Origin: Erythrobacter sp. SG61-1L | GTDB lineage: Bacteria; Pseudomonadota; Alphaproteobacteria; Sphingomonadales; Sphingomonadaceae | Reading direction: 5' to 3' | Assembly (NCBI RefSeq): GCF_001305965.1 | Contig: NZ_JXQC01000003.1 | Span: 1,541,633 to 1,605,632, forward strand | Length of the DNA: 64,000 bases | Shown: positions 50,746-60,071 of the stretch, one piece after another | Position numbering within the stretch: position 1 is the first letter of the stretch | How the letters are laid out: each line of letters starts with the position of its first letter | The notes under the pieces: generated by a model | The model's database searches: none | What the model saw: the letters and a program-made list of their open reading frames with translations, nothing else | What the model was told of the DNA's origin: nothing | Position numbers and translations under genes: made by a program

Positions 50746-51366
50746 ATGAAGACACTTGCCATAGATTGCGCCACAGAAGGCTGCTCCGTCGCCTTGTTCG
50801 AAGGCGATCAACCGGCCGTGGGCGAATTCCGCTTACTGGGGCGCGGCCATGCCGAACACCTCGTGCCGATGATTGCGCAATTGCCGGAACGCGGCCGCGC
50901 AGACCGGATCTGCGTATCGCTCGGCCCGGGCAGCTTCACCGGCGTGCGCATCGGCCTTGCTGCCGCGCGTGCGCTGGGGCTGGCGTGGAAAGCCGAAATG
51001 CTCGGCTATCCAACTCTGGCGCTGGTTGCCTCCATGGCGCGCGGCGACATGGGCGCACAGCCCGTCACCGTGTGCATGACCGGCGGCCATGGCGAATGGT
51101 TCGTCCAGGACTTTTCCGCCGACGGCATGCCCGAAGGCCCGCTGGAATCGCTGCGCCCTGAAGCGGCTGCTGCACGCCAATGCCATGCACTGACGGCCGG
51201 GACGCAGGCCGAATCGCTGGTCGCCGCCAAAGGCAGCGGCACGGCCCTGCCCTTGTGGCCGGATGCGCGCCGCCTGTCGCAGTTGCCGGCCGCGCTGCTG
51301 ACACCGGCTCTTGCCCCGCTTTACGGCCGCGCGCCCGACGCGCGCCTGCCGGGTGCCCCCGCATGA
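50746..51366 (+). CDS. tsaB: tRNA t6A biosynthesis protein TsaB
   Basis: The 206-residue protein has MKTLAIDCATEGCSVALFE at the N-terminus and the ASKHA phosphate motif VSLGPGSFTGVRIGLAAARAL (about 58-78). TsaB scaffolds TsaD in threonylcarbamoylation of tRNA A37. It overlaps rimI by four bases (ATGA), the usual tsaB-rimI pairing. Confidence 0.93.
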   Translation: MKTLAIDCATEGCSVALFEGDQPAVGEFRLLGRGHAEHLVPMIAQLPERGRADRICVSLGPGSFTGVRIGLAAARALGLAWKAEMLGYPTLALVASMARGDMGAQPVTVCMTGGHGEWFVQDFSADGMPEGPLESLRPEAAAARQCHALTAGTQAESLVAAKGSGTALPLWPDARRLSQLPAALLTPALAPLYGRAPDARLPGAPA

Positions 51367-51827
51367 CGGCACCGCGCGATCCCGTCGATCACATCATGGA
51401 AGTGATGGAGGGCGCGTTCGATCCAGCCTTTGGCGAGGCCTGGAATCGCAGGCAGGTCAGCGATGCGCTGGTATTGGCGAATTGCCGCTGCCATCTGCTC
51501 GACGTGAAGCTGCAAGTACCTGACGCAAATGGGAAAGCTGCCGGATTTACTTTATCCAGACAAATTCTGGATGAAGAGGAATTGCTGCTTATCGCCGTAC
51601 TTCCCGCCCATCGGCGCAATGGCATTGCCGGTGCCCTGATGGATCGCCTGATTGCCGATGCGCGCGCCCGCGGAGTGACACGGATGTTCCTTGAAATGCG
51701 GGACGGCAATCCTGCCGAAGCGCTCTATCGCCAGCATGGATTTGAACCGGTGGGCAGGCGACCGAATTATTACAATCGAGGTTCGATTGCCGGGATCGAT
51801 GCCATTACCTTTGCGTTAGGGCTTTAA
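51363..51827 (+). CDS. rimI: Ribosomal-protein-alanine N-acetyltransferase-like RimI (GNAT)
   Basis: The 154-residue GNAT protein has the acetyl-CoA loop VLPAHRRNGIAGALMDRLI (about 80-98) followed by FLEMRDGNPAEALYRQHGFEPVGRRPNYY, typical of RimI. It acetylates the N-terminal alanine of S18 in Escherichia coli. Translationally coupled to tsaB. Confidence 0.9.
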   Translation: MTAPRDPVDHIMEVMEGAFDPAFGEAWNRRQVSDALVLANCRCHLLDVKLQVPDANGKAAGFTLSRQILDEEELLLIAVLPAHRRNGIAGALMDRLIADARARGVTRMFLEMRDGNPAEALYRQHGFEPVGRRPNYYNRGSIAGIDAITFALGL

Positions 51828-51979
51828 ATCATAAAGGCTTAACTTGATCCCCAGCGACAGTTCTTCTCCATTTCCGCACTGCACTTGAATTTCGATTTTG
51901 TTTCATGCAAGGCGCGCAATCCGGCCCATACCGGAAAAACACGTAAGCGAGCCCCCCTCTCGCTGGAATTGAGGAAATT

Positions 51980-52420
51980 ATGGACACCATCGAAAATGAC
52001 ATGACCGAGACGTTGATCACGCTCACCTCGGATATCGTCGCTGCTCATGTCAGCAATAACAGCGTCGCGGTTGAAGAACTTCCCGGCCTGATCCAGAACA
52101 TTTACGGCGCCCTTGCCGGTCTGGGCCAAAAGGTCGAACCCGAAGTCGCTCCGCTGGAACCCGCTGTTTCCGTGCGCGCTTCCGTGAAGCCCGACTACAT
52201 CATCTGCCTGGAAGACGGGAAGAAGATGAAGATGCTCAAGCGCCACCTGATGACGGCCTACAACATGACCCCGGAAGAATATCGCGCGCGCTGGAATCTG
52301 CCCGCCGATTACCCGATGGTTGCCCCCAATTATGCGGAAAAGCGCCGCGAGCTGGCCAAGAAGATCGGCCTTGGCCGCAAGCCCGGCCAGAAGCGCGGCC
52401 GTCGCAAGAAGGAAGCCTGA
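51980..52420 (+). CDS. mucR: MucR/Ros-family transcriptional regulator
   Basis: The 146-residue protein has the MucR core PDYIICLEDGKKMKMLKRHL then NMTPEEYRARWNLPADYPMVAPNYAEKRR. Only one Cys remains and the His ligands of the Ros zinc finger are reduced, so metal binding is doubtful, as in several MucR homologues. The basic C-terminus (KPGQKRGRRKKEA) aids DNA binding. It acts as an H-NS-like or cell-cycle regulator in alphaproteobacteria. GAGGAAATT precedes the ATG and a strong terminator follows. Confidence 0.92.
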   Translation: MDTIENDMTETLITLTSDIVAAHVSNNSVAVEELPGLIQNIYGALAGLGQKVEPEVAPLEPAVSVRASVKPDYIICLEDGKKMKMLKRHLMTAYNMTPEEYRARWNLPADYPMVAPNYAEKRRELAKKIGLGRKPGQKRGRRKKEA

Positions 52421-52448
52421 GACTTACAAAGTCTCACTGCAGGTTGAA

Positions 52449-52485
52449 AAAACGCCCCATGGGTCTAAAACCCATGGGGCGTTTT
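52449..52485 (+). terminator. Strong intrinsic terminator after mucR
   Basis: AAAACGCCCCATGGGT and ACCCATGGGGCGTTTT pair perfectly over 16 bases around CTAAA, with A- and T-tracts on the two sides so it can work in both directions. It ends only 18 bases before the fur start. Confidence 0.95.
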
Positions 52486-52502
52486 GATTGACGGGGCTAG
52501 CG

Positions 52503-52925
52503 TTGAATCAACCCATTGATATTGAGCAGCTCTGCAACGAGCGGGGACTGCGGATTACAGAGCAGCGGCGCATCATTGCCCGCGTGCTTTCCGAAAGCAC
52601 GGATCATCCCGATGTCGAGCTGCTGCACGAGCGCGCCTCCGCGATCGATCCCAAGATCTCGATCGCGACAGTTTACCGGACAGTGCGCCTGTTCGAAGAG
52701 GCCGGCATTCTTGACCGACACGATTTCGGCGATGGGCGCGCACGCTATGAAGCGGCGCCGGAAGCCCATCACGATCACCTGATCGATGTCGAATCCGGCA
52801 AGGTCGTGGAGTTCGTCGATCCCGAGCTGGAAGCCTTGCAGCGGGTGATCGCCGAAAGGCTGGGCTATCGCCTGGTCGATCACCGCATGGAGCTTTACGG
52901 CGTCCGGCTCGATCGAGAGGACTGA
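52503..52925 (+). CDS. fur: Fur-family ferric uptake regulator (TTG start)
   Basis: The 140-residue protein has a winged helix (NERGLRITEQRRIIARVLSES; ISIATVYRTVRLFEEAGIL) and metal ligands in EAHHDHLIDVESGKVVEF. The CxxC zinc sites of enterobacterial Fur are missing, as is normal in alphaproteobacteria; it could be Fur or Mur. No ATG fits: the choice is TTG at 52503 or TTG at 52488. Both lie directly after the mucR terminator, leaving almost no leader. Confidence 0.88.
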   Translation: MNQPIDIEQLCNERGLRITEQRRIIARVLSESTDHPDVELLHERASAIDPKISIATVYRTVRLFEEAGILDRHDFGDGRARYEAAPEAHHDHLIDVESGKVVEFVDPELEALQRVIAERLGYRLVDHRMELYGVRLDRED

Positions 52926-52937
52926 CGGGGCGTTGCG

Positions 52938-53696
52938 ATGAGCGGCGCACTCGCCCTCGATCCACCCCGCATCACCCCGCTCGGCTGGCTGCTGATCGCC
53001 GTCAAGCTCGTGCTGATGGTGGCACTGCTCGCGCTGTGCCTTCCTCTGCACGGATTATGGAAGCTGCTGCGGCTGGACCGGTTCTGGCCGCGCGTTTTCC
53101 TGACCGGAATCGGGGCGATCTGCGGCTTGCAGATCGAACGGCGCGGCCGTCCCGTGCCGGGTGCCCTGCTGATTTCGAATCATGTCAGCTGGCTGGACAT
53201 CCCCGGTCTCGCCCAGACGGCAGGCAGTGCCTTCGTGGCGCATGACGGGCTGTCGGCCTTCCCGCTTCTTCGTTTCCTTTGCCGCCTGAACGAAACGGTC
53301 TTCGTTGCCCGCCATGACCGGACGAGCGTCGCCCGGCAGGTGGAGGATGTGCGTCATGCCATCGACCATGGCGGCACGCTCACCCTGTTCGCCGAAGGCA
53401 CCACCAGCGACGGGACCGGCCTGCTTGCGTTCAAGAGCGCCTTGTTTTCCGCTGTCAGCCCGCTTCCGGATGGCGTCGCAATCCAGCCGGTGTTGCTGGC
53501 ATATAGTGAAGTGCCGGGAATTGCCTGGGTTGGCGAGGAACACGGGCTGGACAATTTCAAGCGCATCCTCGCCCGTCTGCGGCCGCTGCACCTGACTGTC
53601 CATTTCCTGCCCCCGCTCACAGGTGAGCAGCTTGCCAGCCGCAAGACCATGGCCATCGCCGCGCAGGAAGCAGTGCGGAACGCGCTGGGGCGCTAG
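52938..53696 (+). CDS. 1-acyl-glycerol-3-phosphate acyltransferase-like (PlsC family)
   Basis: The 252-residue protein has a membrane segment ([20 protein letters not shown]). The acyltransferase motifs [11 protein letters not shown] (NHxxxxD) and [16 protein letters not shown] (the FPEGT block with Ala for Pro) follow. It would acylate lysophosphatidate or a related lipid at the inner membrane. It starts 12 bases after the fur stop and is likely co-transcribed. Confidence 0.9.
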   Translation: MSGALALDPPRITPLGWLLIAVKLVLMVALLALCLPLHGLWKLLRLDRFWPRVFLTGIGAICGLQIERRGRPVPGALLISNHVSWLDIPGLAQTAGSAFVAHDGLSAFPLLRFLCRLNETVFVARHDRTSVARQVEDVRHAIDHGGTLTLFAEGTTSDGTGLLAFKSALFSAVSPLPDGVAIQPVLLAYSEVPGIAWVGEEHGLDNFKRILARLRPLHLTVHFLPPLTGEQLASRKTMAIAAQEAVRNALGR

Positions 53697-53745
53697 ATCG
53701 CCGCCCCCTTCACTCCGGCCCGCATTTCCCCTAAACGCCCCCACC

Positions 53746-55080
53746 ATGCGACAGAGCCCGCCCCCCAAGACCTACAGGGTCAAGAGCTTCGGCTGCCAGA
53801 TGAACGTCTATGACGGCGAGCGTATGGCCGAATTGCTAGCAGAACGCGGCCTTTCCGCCGCGCCAGAGGGCGAGGATGCCGATCTGGTGGTGCTGAACAC
53901 CTGCCACATCCGGGAAAAGGCGGCTGAGAAGGTCTATTCGGATATCGGCCGGTTGCGCCGCGAGGACGGCTCCAGCCCCCTGATCGCCGTGGCTGGCTGC
54001 GTCGCACAGGCCGAGGGTGAGGAGATCATGTCCCGCGCTCCGGCGGTCTCCATGGTAGTCGGCCCGCAGGCCTATCACCGCCTGCCGGAAATGCTGGAAA
54101 AGGCCACTCTGGGCGAACGGGCGACCGATACGGACATGCCGGCCGACGCCAAATTCGCGGCCCTGCCTGCCCGCCGCCGGGCTGGGCCGACGGCATTTCT
54201 GACCGTGCAGGAAGGCTGTGACAAATTCTGCACCTATTGCGTTGTCCCTTACACACGTGGTGCAGAAATTTCACGCCCTTACAAGGATTTGATTGCCGAA
54301 GCGCAGAGGCTGGTCGAAGCCGGTGCACGCGAGATCACATTGCTGGGCCAGAACGTCAATGCCTGGACAGGCGAGGATGACAAGGGCCGCCCCGTAGGGC
54401 TGGACGGCCTCATCAAAGAACTCGCCAAGCTACCGGAATTGCAGCGAATTCGCTACACCACCAGCCACCCGAACGACATGACGGAAGGCCTTATCGCCGC
54501 CCATGGCGAAGTGGCCAAACTGATGCCCTATCTGCACCTACCGGTACAGAGCGGTTCCGACCGGGTGCTGAAGGCGATGAACCGCAGCCACACGGCGGAG
54601 AGCTATCTGCGCGTGCTGGAACGCGTCCGAGCGGCGCGCCCGGACATTGCCCTGTCGGGCGACTTCATCGTCGGCTTCCCCGGCGAGACGGAGGCCGAGT
54701 TCGAAGAGACCCTCGGGCTGGTCGATGCTGTCGGCTATGCAGCCGCCTTCAGCTTCAAATATTCGCCCCGCCCCGGCACGCCTGCGGCAACCATGGACAA
54801 TCAGATCGCGGTTTCGGTGATGGACGAGCGCCTGCAACGCCTCCAGGCCGCGCTCAATCGCGATCAACTGGCCTTCAACAAGGCGTCCATCGGCAAGACC
54901 TGCGAAGTGCTGGTGGAGCGCAAGGGCAAATATCCCGGCCAGTGGCTGGGCAAGTCACCCTGGCTGCAATCCGTCCATTTCGAAGGCGATGCCGCCATTG
55001 GCGACATCGTTACCGTCGAACTGGCGGAAGCCGGGCCGAACTCCATCTCGGGCCGCCTGCTGCAACCCGCCACGGCCTGA
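53746..55080 (+). CDS. miaB: tRNA-i6A37 methylthiotransferase MiaB
   Basis: The 444-residue protein has the N-terminal cluster cysteines 17 ([10 protein letters not shown]), 53 (NTCHIREKA) and 85 (VAGCVAQ), and radical-SAM cysteines 158, 162 and 165 ([17 protein letters not shown]). A C-terminal TRAM domain completes it. It adds a methylthio group to isopentenyl-A37 of tRNAs. The ATG at 53746 gives the family N-terminus; there is no clear ribosome site just upstream. Confidence 0.96.
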   Translation: MRQSPPPKTYRVKSFGCQMNVYDGERMAELLAERGLSAAPEGEDADLVVLNTCHIREKAAEKVYSDIGRLRREDGSSPLIAVAGCVAQAEGEEIMSRAPAVSMVVGPQAYHRLPEMLEKATLGERATDTDMPADAKFAALPARRRAGPTAFLTVQEGCDKFCTYCVVPYTRGAEISRPYKDLIAEAQRLVEAGAREITLLGQNVNAWTGEDDKGRPVGLDGLIKELAKLPELQRIRYTTSHPNDMTEGLIAAHGEVAKLMPYLHLPVQSGSDRVLKAMNRSHTAESYLRVLERVRAARPDIALSGDFIVGFPGETEAEFEETLGLVDAVGYAAAFSFKYSPRPGTPAATMDNQIAVSVMDERLQRLQAALNRDQLAFNKASIGKTCEVLVERKGKYPGQWLGKSPWLQSVHFEGDAAIGDIVTVELAEAGPNSISGRLLQPATA

Positions 55081-55100
55081 CCCGCCCCCCTTCGCCCGGT

Positions 55101-55847
55101 TCACTGGGCGAGATAGGCCCCGTCCACCGGATAATAGGCGCCCGTCACGAAGCTGGCCGCATCGCTGAGCAGGAAATTGGTCAGCGCAGCCACTTCTTCC
55201 GGCTGGCCCAGCCGCCCGATGGGATGCATGCCGACCAGCGCCGCCCGCGCCTCGTCCGTCATGGCATTTTCGATCAGCGGAGTTTCGATGAAGGCCGGGC
55301 CAACGGCATTCACACGAATGCCTTGCGCCGAATATTCGAGCGCCGCCGACTTGGTCATCCCGCACACGCCATGCTTGGCCGTGACATAGGCCGCCGCACC
55401 GCGCCAGCCGACCGAACCGAGGATGGAAGCCATGTTGACAATGGAGCCGCCGCCCGTCTCCAGCATGGCCGGAATCTGATAACGCATGCCGTAGAACACG
55501 CCGTGCAGGTTCACGTCGATAACCCGGTGCCAGTCATCCAGATCGATTTCACCCACCGGCTTGTCCGCACCCGCGATCCCGGCGTTGTTCACTGCCAGAT
55601 CGAGGCGCCCGAACTGCGCGACGGCAAAATCGACCATGGCCTTAACCTGCGCGGCGTCAGCGGTATCCACCCTGAAGGCCAGCGCCCCGTTGCCGGCCTT
55701 TGCCGCCAGTTCCTCCGCGCCTGCCAGATTGTAATCCGCAACGACCACTTTCGCCCCGCGCGCCGCCAGATCGCGCACGATCGCTGCGCCGATCCCGGAT
55801 GCCCCGCCCGTGACAATGGCCACCTTGCCGGAAAAATCCTGTGTCAT
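55101..55847 (-). CDS. Short-chain dehydrogenase/reductase
   Basis: The 248-residue protein has VTGGASGIGAAIVRDLA (NAD(P) site), NNAGIAG, the catalytic Ser/Tyr-Lys set (VNMAS, AAYVTAKHG) and a C-terminal LLSDAASFVTGAYYPVDGAY. An Asp after the second strand (VVADYN) suggests NAD preference. It belongs to the large FabG/glucose-dehydrogenase-like group; the substrate is not evident. Convergent with miaB, divergent from phoH. Confidence 0.9.
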   Translation of the reverse strand: MTQDFSGKVAIVTGGASGIGAAIVRDLAARGAKVVVADYNLAGAEELAAKAGNGALAFRVDTADAAQVKAMVDFAVAQFGRLDLAVNNAGIAGADKPVGEIDLDDWHRVIDVNLHGVFYGMRYQIPAMLETGGGSIVNMASILGSVGWRGAAAYVTAKHGVCGMTKSAALEYSAQGIRVNAVGPAFIETPLIENAMTDEARAALVGMHPIGRLGQPEEVAALTNFLLSDAASFVTGAYYPVDGAYLAQ

Positions 55848-56050
55848 GCGTGCTCTCCAATATTTGGCTGAAAGATAGGCGGATATATGGACGAGCAGTT
55901 CTTTCCTTGTCCTGACTCAATCCGGCAGAACGTTTTCAGCCCGACGCACAAAAGCAACATCCGCGTGGTTTTCCACCGGGACAAACGCCCCGCCCGCTTG
56001 CCCTCGCCCACTCCTGTATTATCTTCCCCGTTACAGACCGAAAGGAGCGC

Positions 56051-57082
56051 ATGGCCCGCAAAGCAGATCGTGCCGGTTACGCGGCACTCGCCCATCCCGA
56101 AGACCGCCGTGACCCGTCACGCCGCGCAAGGGTGGAAGTGGAATTTGACGAACAGACAGTGCTTGGCGCGCTGTTCGGAGAGTTCGATGCCAATCTGGTG
56201 CAGATAGAGAACCGGTTGGGCGTCTATATCGCGGCGCGCGGCAACAAGGTTCAGATCGAAGGCCCCGACGATGCCGTTGCCCGTGCGCGCGATGTGCTGA
56301 AGGGCATGCATCAGCGCCTGCTGACCGGCCAGCAACTGGATTCCGGCGCCATCGAATCGCTGATCGCCATGTCGAGCGAACCGACGCTGGAGGGCATCAT
56401 TTCCGGCGATGCGGAACGCCCGCCGATCATGATCCGCACCCGCAAGAAAACCATCGTGCCGCGCTCTGCCGCGCAGATCGACTATATGCGGGCACTGGCC
56501 CGCGAAGACGTGATCTTCGCCCTTGGCCCCGCCGGTACGGGCAAGACCTATCTGGCTGTGGCTCAGGCGGTCAGCCAGCTCATCACCGGCAGCGTACAGC
56601 GCCTGATCCTGTCCCGCCCGGCCGTGGAAGCGGGCGAGCGCCTGGGCTTCCTGCCCGGCGACATGAAGGAGAAGGTCGATCCCTATCTGCGCCCGCTTTA
56701 CGATGCGCTGTACGATTGCATGCCGCCCGAACAGGTGGAACGGCGCCTTGCCAGCGGTGAAATCGAAATCGCGCCCATCGCCTTCATGCGCGGGCGCACC
56801 TTGGCTGACGCCTTCGTGATTCTGGACGAAGCGCAGAACACCACGCGCGAACAGATGAAGATGTTCCTCACCCGCTTCGGCCAGAACAGCCGGATGGTGA
56901 TCTGCGGCGACCCCAAGCAGGTAGACATTCCCGGCGGCCCGAACATGAGCGGCCTGAACGATGCCGTCGGCAGGCTGGAAGGCGTGGAAGGCATCGCTGT
57001 CTCCCGATTCTCGACCGGGGACGTGGTCCGCCATCCCATCGTGGGCCGGATTGTCGAGGCCTATGAGGGGCAGGAGGGGTAA
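56051..57082 (+). CDS. phoH: PhoH-family ATPase
   Basis: The 343-residue protein has an N-terminal KH-like part, the Walker A loop GPAGTGKT (159-166), Walker B AFVILDEAQNTT and FLTRFGQNSRMVICGDPKQVD. PhoH pairs with YbeY in rRNA processing and stress response. GAAAGGAGCGC precedes the ATG. In most alphaproteobacteria ybeY follows directly; here a 450-base repeat-flanked GIY-YIG insert separates them. Confidence 0.95.
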   Translation: MARKADRAGYAALAHPEDRRDPSRRARVEVEFDEQTVLGALFGEFDANLVQIENRLGVYIAARGNKVQIEGPDDAVARARDVLKGMHQRLLTGQQLDSGAIESLIAMSSEPTLEGIISGDAERPPIMIRTRKKTIVPRSAAQIDYMRALAREDVIFALGPAGTGKTYLAVAQAVSQLITGSVQRLILSRPAVEAGERLGFLPGDMKEKVDPYLRPLYDALYDCMPPEQVERRLASGEIEIAPIAFMRGRTLADAFVILDEAQNTTREQMKMFLTRFGQNSRMVICGDPKQVDIPGGPNMSGLNDAVGRLEGVEGIAVSRFSTGDVVRHPIVGRIVEAYEGQEG

Positions 57083-57083
57083 T

Positions 57084-57193
57084 GTCGTCGCCCCCGCGAA
57101 AGCGGGGGTCCCGCTGCCTTTCGGCCATCAGGCAATTCCCGATATCACCTGCCCTTACAAATCGCGGGATTTCCGCTTTTGCGGGAATGACGA
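57084..57193. repeat. Pair of opposed REP-like palindromes after phoH
   Basis: The first unit GTCGTCG-CCCCCGC-GAAA-GCGGGGG (57084-57108) and the second TTCCGC-TTTT-GCGGGAATGACGA (57171-57193) point toward each other, as in a REPIN, about 60 bases apart. The second unit ends four bases before the GIY-YIG start. They share the GACGA/TCGTC ends and hairpin core with the pair at 34000-34073. Confidence 0.75.
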
Positions 57194-57196
57194 AAG

Positions 57197-57490
57197 ATGG
57201 GTAAGGGCGGCTGGATCTACATGACAAGCGACCGCTATCGCGGCGGCATCTACACAGGCGTAACGGGCGATCTGGCGGCCCGCATGGTCCAGCATCGCGC
57301 GGGCACAGGCTCGGAATTTGTGGCTAAATATGGCTTCACCCGGTTGGTCTATATGGAATTCCATGATCGGATCGAGGGCGCCATCGCTCGTGAGAAGGCG
57401 ATCAAGAAATGGCGTCGCGCCTGGAAAATCGAGTTGATCGAAACGATGAATCCCGATTGGGATGATCTGTTCGACACACTTAACGCATGA
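57197..57490 (+). CDS. GIY-YIG nuclease-like small protein
   Basis: The 97-residue protein has the GIY-YIG layout: GWIYMTSDRYRGGIYTGVTGDLAARMVQHR, then FTRLVYMEFHDRIEGAIAREKAIKKWRRAWK with the metal-binding Glu in AIAREKAIK. These stand-alone UPF0213-type proteins are common near REP-like repeats. It is flanked on both sides by such repeats and interrupts phoH-ybeY, so it may be a mobile or homing-derived unit. A weak ribosome site (CGAAAG) precedes the ATG. Confidence 0.88.
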   Translation: MGKGGWIYMTSDRYRGGIYTGVTGDLAARMVQHRAGTGSEFVAKYGFTRLVYMEFHDRIEGAIAREKAIKKWRRAWKIELIETMNPDWDDLFDTLNA

Positions 57491-57496
57491 ATTATA

Positions 57497-57524
57497 GCGG
57501 GGTCCCCGCTTTCGCGAGGACGAC
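57497..57524. repeat. REP-like palindrome after the GIY-YIG gene
   Basis: GCGGGG-TCCCCGC-TTTCGCGAGGACGAC is an inverted relative of the unit starting at 57084: its reverse complement reads GTCGTCCTCGCGAAAGCGGG. Together they frame the GIY-YIG gene like terminal inverted repeats. Confidence 0.75.
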
Positions 57525-57533
57525 GGAGAAATT

Positions 57534-58025
57534 TTGGAACTCGAAATCGACATTGAAGAGCCCTGGCCGGCCGGCCAGTGGGACAGCCTTGCAGAACAGG
57601 CAGCCGATTCCCTTGCGCAAGTCGCGCCGGAACTGGGCAATCCGCGCCTGTGCGTCAGCCTGATCTTCACTTCCGACGAGGAAATCCACTCGCTCAACCG
57701 CGAATGGCGCCAGCGCGACAAGCCCACGAACGTGCTGTCCTTCCCCATGCTGGAGCGGGACGATCTGCTTGCCCTCGCCCCGGAAGGCCCGCCCGAATTG
57801 CTGGGCGACATTGCCCTTGCGCACGAAACCTGTGCCCGCGAAGCGGCGGAAAAGGGCGTTCCGCTGGAACATCATGCGGCACATCTGATCGTGCACGGAT
57901 TGCTGCATCTGGCCGGTCATGACCATGAAATATCCCCAGCCGATGCAGATGCAATGGAAGCGCTGGAAACAAAGGCGCTTGCGCTAATGGGAATTGCAGA
58001 CCCATATGGCGACCGCGAGCAATGA
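57534..58025 (+). CDS. ybeY: Endoribonuclease YbeY (TTG start)
   Basis: The 163-residue protein has the zinc motif VHGLLHLAGHDHE (H-x3-H-x5-H) near the C-terminus, the family segment EEIHSLNREWRQRDKPTNVLSFPM and GDIALAHETC. It matures rRNA ends. Start TTG is supported by GGAGAAAT six bases upstream and by the MELEIDIEEPW-like N-terminus. It overlaps corC by four bases. Confidence 0.94.
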   Translation: MELEIDIEEPWPAGQWDSLAEQAADSLAQVAPELGNPRLCVSLIFTSDEEIHSLNREWRQRDKPTNVLSFPMLERDDLLALAPEGPPELLGDIALAHETCAREAAEKGVPLEHHAAHLIVHGLLHLAGHDHEISPADADAMEALETKALALMGIADPYGDREQ

Positions 58026-58978
58026 CAGGAGAAAGTAGCAAGGTCATGTCCGACACGGCCAGGACCGGCGACTCCAGCAATGGAGACGCGGACAGTAAAG
58101 GCGGCTTGTGGGGTTCCATCCGCCGCTTCTTCGATGGGGACAATGGGGAAACCTCGCTGCGCGCGCAGCTTGAGGAAGCCATTGCCGAGCACGAAGACGA
58201 GCATCCCAGGGGCGATGCGGGGAAGACCAATGGCGACCTGTCGTCGGTCGAACTGACGATGCTGCGCAACCTGCTCCACTTCAGCGAACACGATGCTGAC
58301 GACGTGGCCATCCCGCGCGGCGAGATCGTGTCCATCTCAGCCGATTCGAGCTGGGCGGAGCTGGTGGCGACCTTTGCCGAGCATGGCCATTCGCGCATGC
58401 CCGTCTATCGCGAGACGCTGGACGATGTGATCGGCATGATTCACATCAAGGACGTTTTCACCATCATCGCCACCGATCAGCCGCCACCGGCCGACTGGTC
58501 TACCCTGATGCGCCAGCCGCTCTATGTGCCGCAGTCACGCAATGCGCTGGACGTGCTGGCAGACATGCGCGCGCGCCGCACCCACCTTGCGGTGGTGGTG
58601 GACGAATATTCAGGCGTCGACGGGATCATCACGATCGAGGATCTGGTCGAGGAAATCGTCGGCGAGATCGAGGACGAACACGATGACGCGCCCGAAGCGC
58701 TGATCGTTCCCATTGCCGAGGGCATGTGGGACGCCGATGCGCGCGCCGAACTGGACGATGTGGCCGAAACCGTAGGCGATCCCCGCATTGCCGAGGTTGA
58801 GGAAGCCGTCGACACGCTGGGCGGCCTTGCCTTCGTGCTTGCGGGACAGGTGCCGGAAGTGGGCGCGATTCTGGAACATCCGAGCGGGTGGCGGATCGAG
58901 GTGACTGCCGGGGACGAAACTCACGTAACAAGATTACGCCTGCACCCACCGCGGCGCAATTTTGAGGAAGATGACTAA
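58022..58978 (+). CDS. corC: CBS-domain protein CorC/YbeX-like
   Basis: The 318-residue soluble protein has two CBS motifs ([11 protein letters not shown]...[66 protein letters not shown]). A C-terminal HlyC/CorC domain follows. It is linked with Mg/Co efflux and ribosome metabolism. It is coupled to ybeY, keeping the classic phoH-ybeY-corC order despite the insertion. Confidence 0.93.
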   Translation: MTGESSKVMSDTARTGDSSNGDADSKGGLWGSIRRFFDGDNGETSLRAQLEEAIAEHEDEHPRGDAGKTNGDLSSVELTMLRNLLHFSEHDADDVAIPRGEIVSISADSSWAELVATFAEHGHSRMPVYRETLDDVIGMIHIKDVFTIIATDQPPPADWSTLMRQPLYVPQSRNALDVLADMRARRTHLAVVVDEYSGVDGIITIEDLVEEIVGEIEDEHDDAPEALIVPIAEGMWDADARAELDDVAETVGDPRIAEVEEAVDTLGGLAFVLAGQVPEVGAILEHPSGWRIEVTAGDETHVTRLRLHPPRRNFEEDD

Positions 58979-59065
58979 GTCCGGCTCTTCAAATTGTATT
59001 TTTCGCAACTATTTTCCGGCTGGTTCTCGACAGACCGGGGTTTTTCTGACCAACTATAGCTCTTC

Positions 59066-59950
59066 ATGGTAACACGCCGCCTTCCCCCCCTACGTGCGCT
59101 CGAAGCGTTCGTGCGCATCGTGCGCATGGGCTCTGCCCGCGCTGCCGCGAACGAACTCGGCCTGTCGCCATCCGCGCTTTCGCGCCGTGTGACGAGCCTT
59201 GAGGAGTTCGTCGGCAAGAAGCTGTTCACCCGCGCCCATCAGGCCATGAAGCTGACCGATGACGGCCGCGCCTTCTACGAAGCGATCAATCCGCATCTGG
59301 AAGCGCTGGCACAGGCAGTGGAAGCACAGTCGGAAAACCTGCAGCTGCTGCGCCTGCATCTGGGCGTTTCGCCGCTGTTCGGCAGCCAGCGCCTGTTCCC
59401 GCGCCTGCTCGAACTGCGCAAGCTGCATCCGCGCCTGCACATCGACATCGATACCGGCCCGAACCTGCTCGGCCGCGTGGGCGACACGCTGGACGCTGCC
59501 ATCATCGTGACAGCCGATCCGGACGAAGCCTATTATTCGGTGCGGCTGGACCATAACCGGGTGCATGCGATCTGCAGCGAGGCGCTGGCCGCCGAAATCG
59601 GCCCCTCACCCGATCTGGAAACGCTCGCCAAGCAGACCTTCCTGATCCACAACGACCTGCCTGAGAGTTTCGAGGCATGGAAAGAAGCCCTGGGCTTCCA
59701 GGCCCTGCAGCCCGCCGCGATCGACCATTACGATTCCGGCCAGCTGATGCTGGAAGCGGCCGCGCAGGGCCTTGGCATCGCGATCATGCACGATGACCAT
59801 TATCGGCGGGCGACTGGCAAGAAGCTGGCCAAGCTCTACGATGTGGAAGTGGAAAGCCCCTATTCCTACTGGTTCGTCTGCCGGCCCAAATCGCTCGATA
59901 CGCGGCCGGTGAAGCTGTTCCATGACTGGATGATCGAATCCGGGCTTTAG
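59066..59950 (+). CDS. LysR-family regulator (GcvA-like)
   Basis: The 294-residue protein has an HTH opening RRLPPLRALEAFVRIVRMGSARAAANELGLSPSALSRRVTSLEEFVGKKLFTR, typical of the GcvA subgroup, and a periplasmic-binding-like effector domain. No divergent partner gene is adjacent, so its target is unknown. The 87 bases upstream include an AT-rich stretch suitable for a promoter. Confidence 0.92.
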   Translation: MVTRRLPPLRALEAFVRIVRMGSARAAANELGLSPSALSRRVTSLEEFVGKKLFTRAHQAMKLTDDGRAFYEAINPHLEALAQAVEAQSENLQLLRLHLGVSPLFGSQRLFPRLLELRKLHPRLHIDIDTGPNLLGRVGDTLDAAIIVTADPDEAYYSVRLDHNRVHAICSEALAAEIGPSPDLETLAKQTFLIHNDLPESFEAWKEALGFQALQPAAIDHYDSGQLMLEAAAQGLGIAIMHDDHYRRATGKKLAKLYDVEVESPYSYWFVCRPKSLDTRPVKLFHDWMIESGL

Positions 59951-59990
59951 GGCGCGGATAGCAAGCGGACCTCGAAAACCTCAGTCCCGA

Positions 59991-60038
59991 AAAGCAAAAG
60001 GCGACCCGGCGCGGCCCTGAAGACCGCCCCAGATCGCC
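59991..60038 (-). terminator. Probable intrinsic terminator of the cyclophilin gene
   Basis: On the minus strand GGCGA and TCGCC bracket a GC-rich internal hairpin and are followed by TTTTGCTTT. It lies about 35 bases after the cyclophilin stop. Confidence 0.5.
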
Positions 60039-60071
60039 CTGAATGCGTTTGACCTGTGCCCTTGCGGGCTA

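Noticed and set aside
55887-56207. Plus-strand frame between the SDR and phoH genes
   Set aside because: It runs out of frame into phoH, has no domain and no ribosome site.
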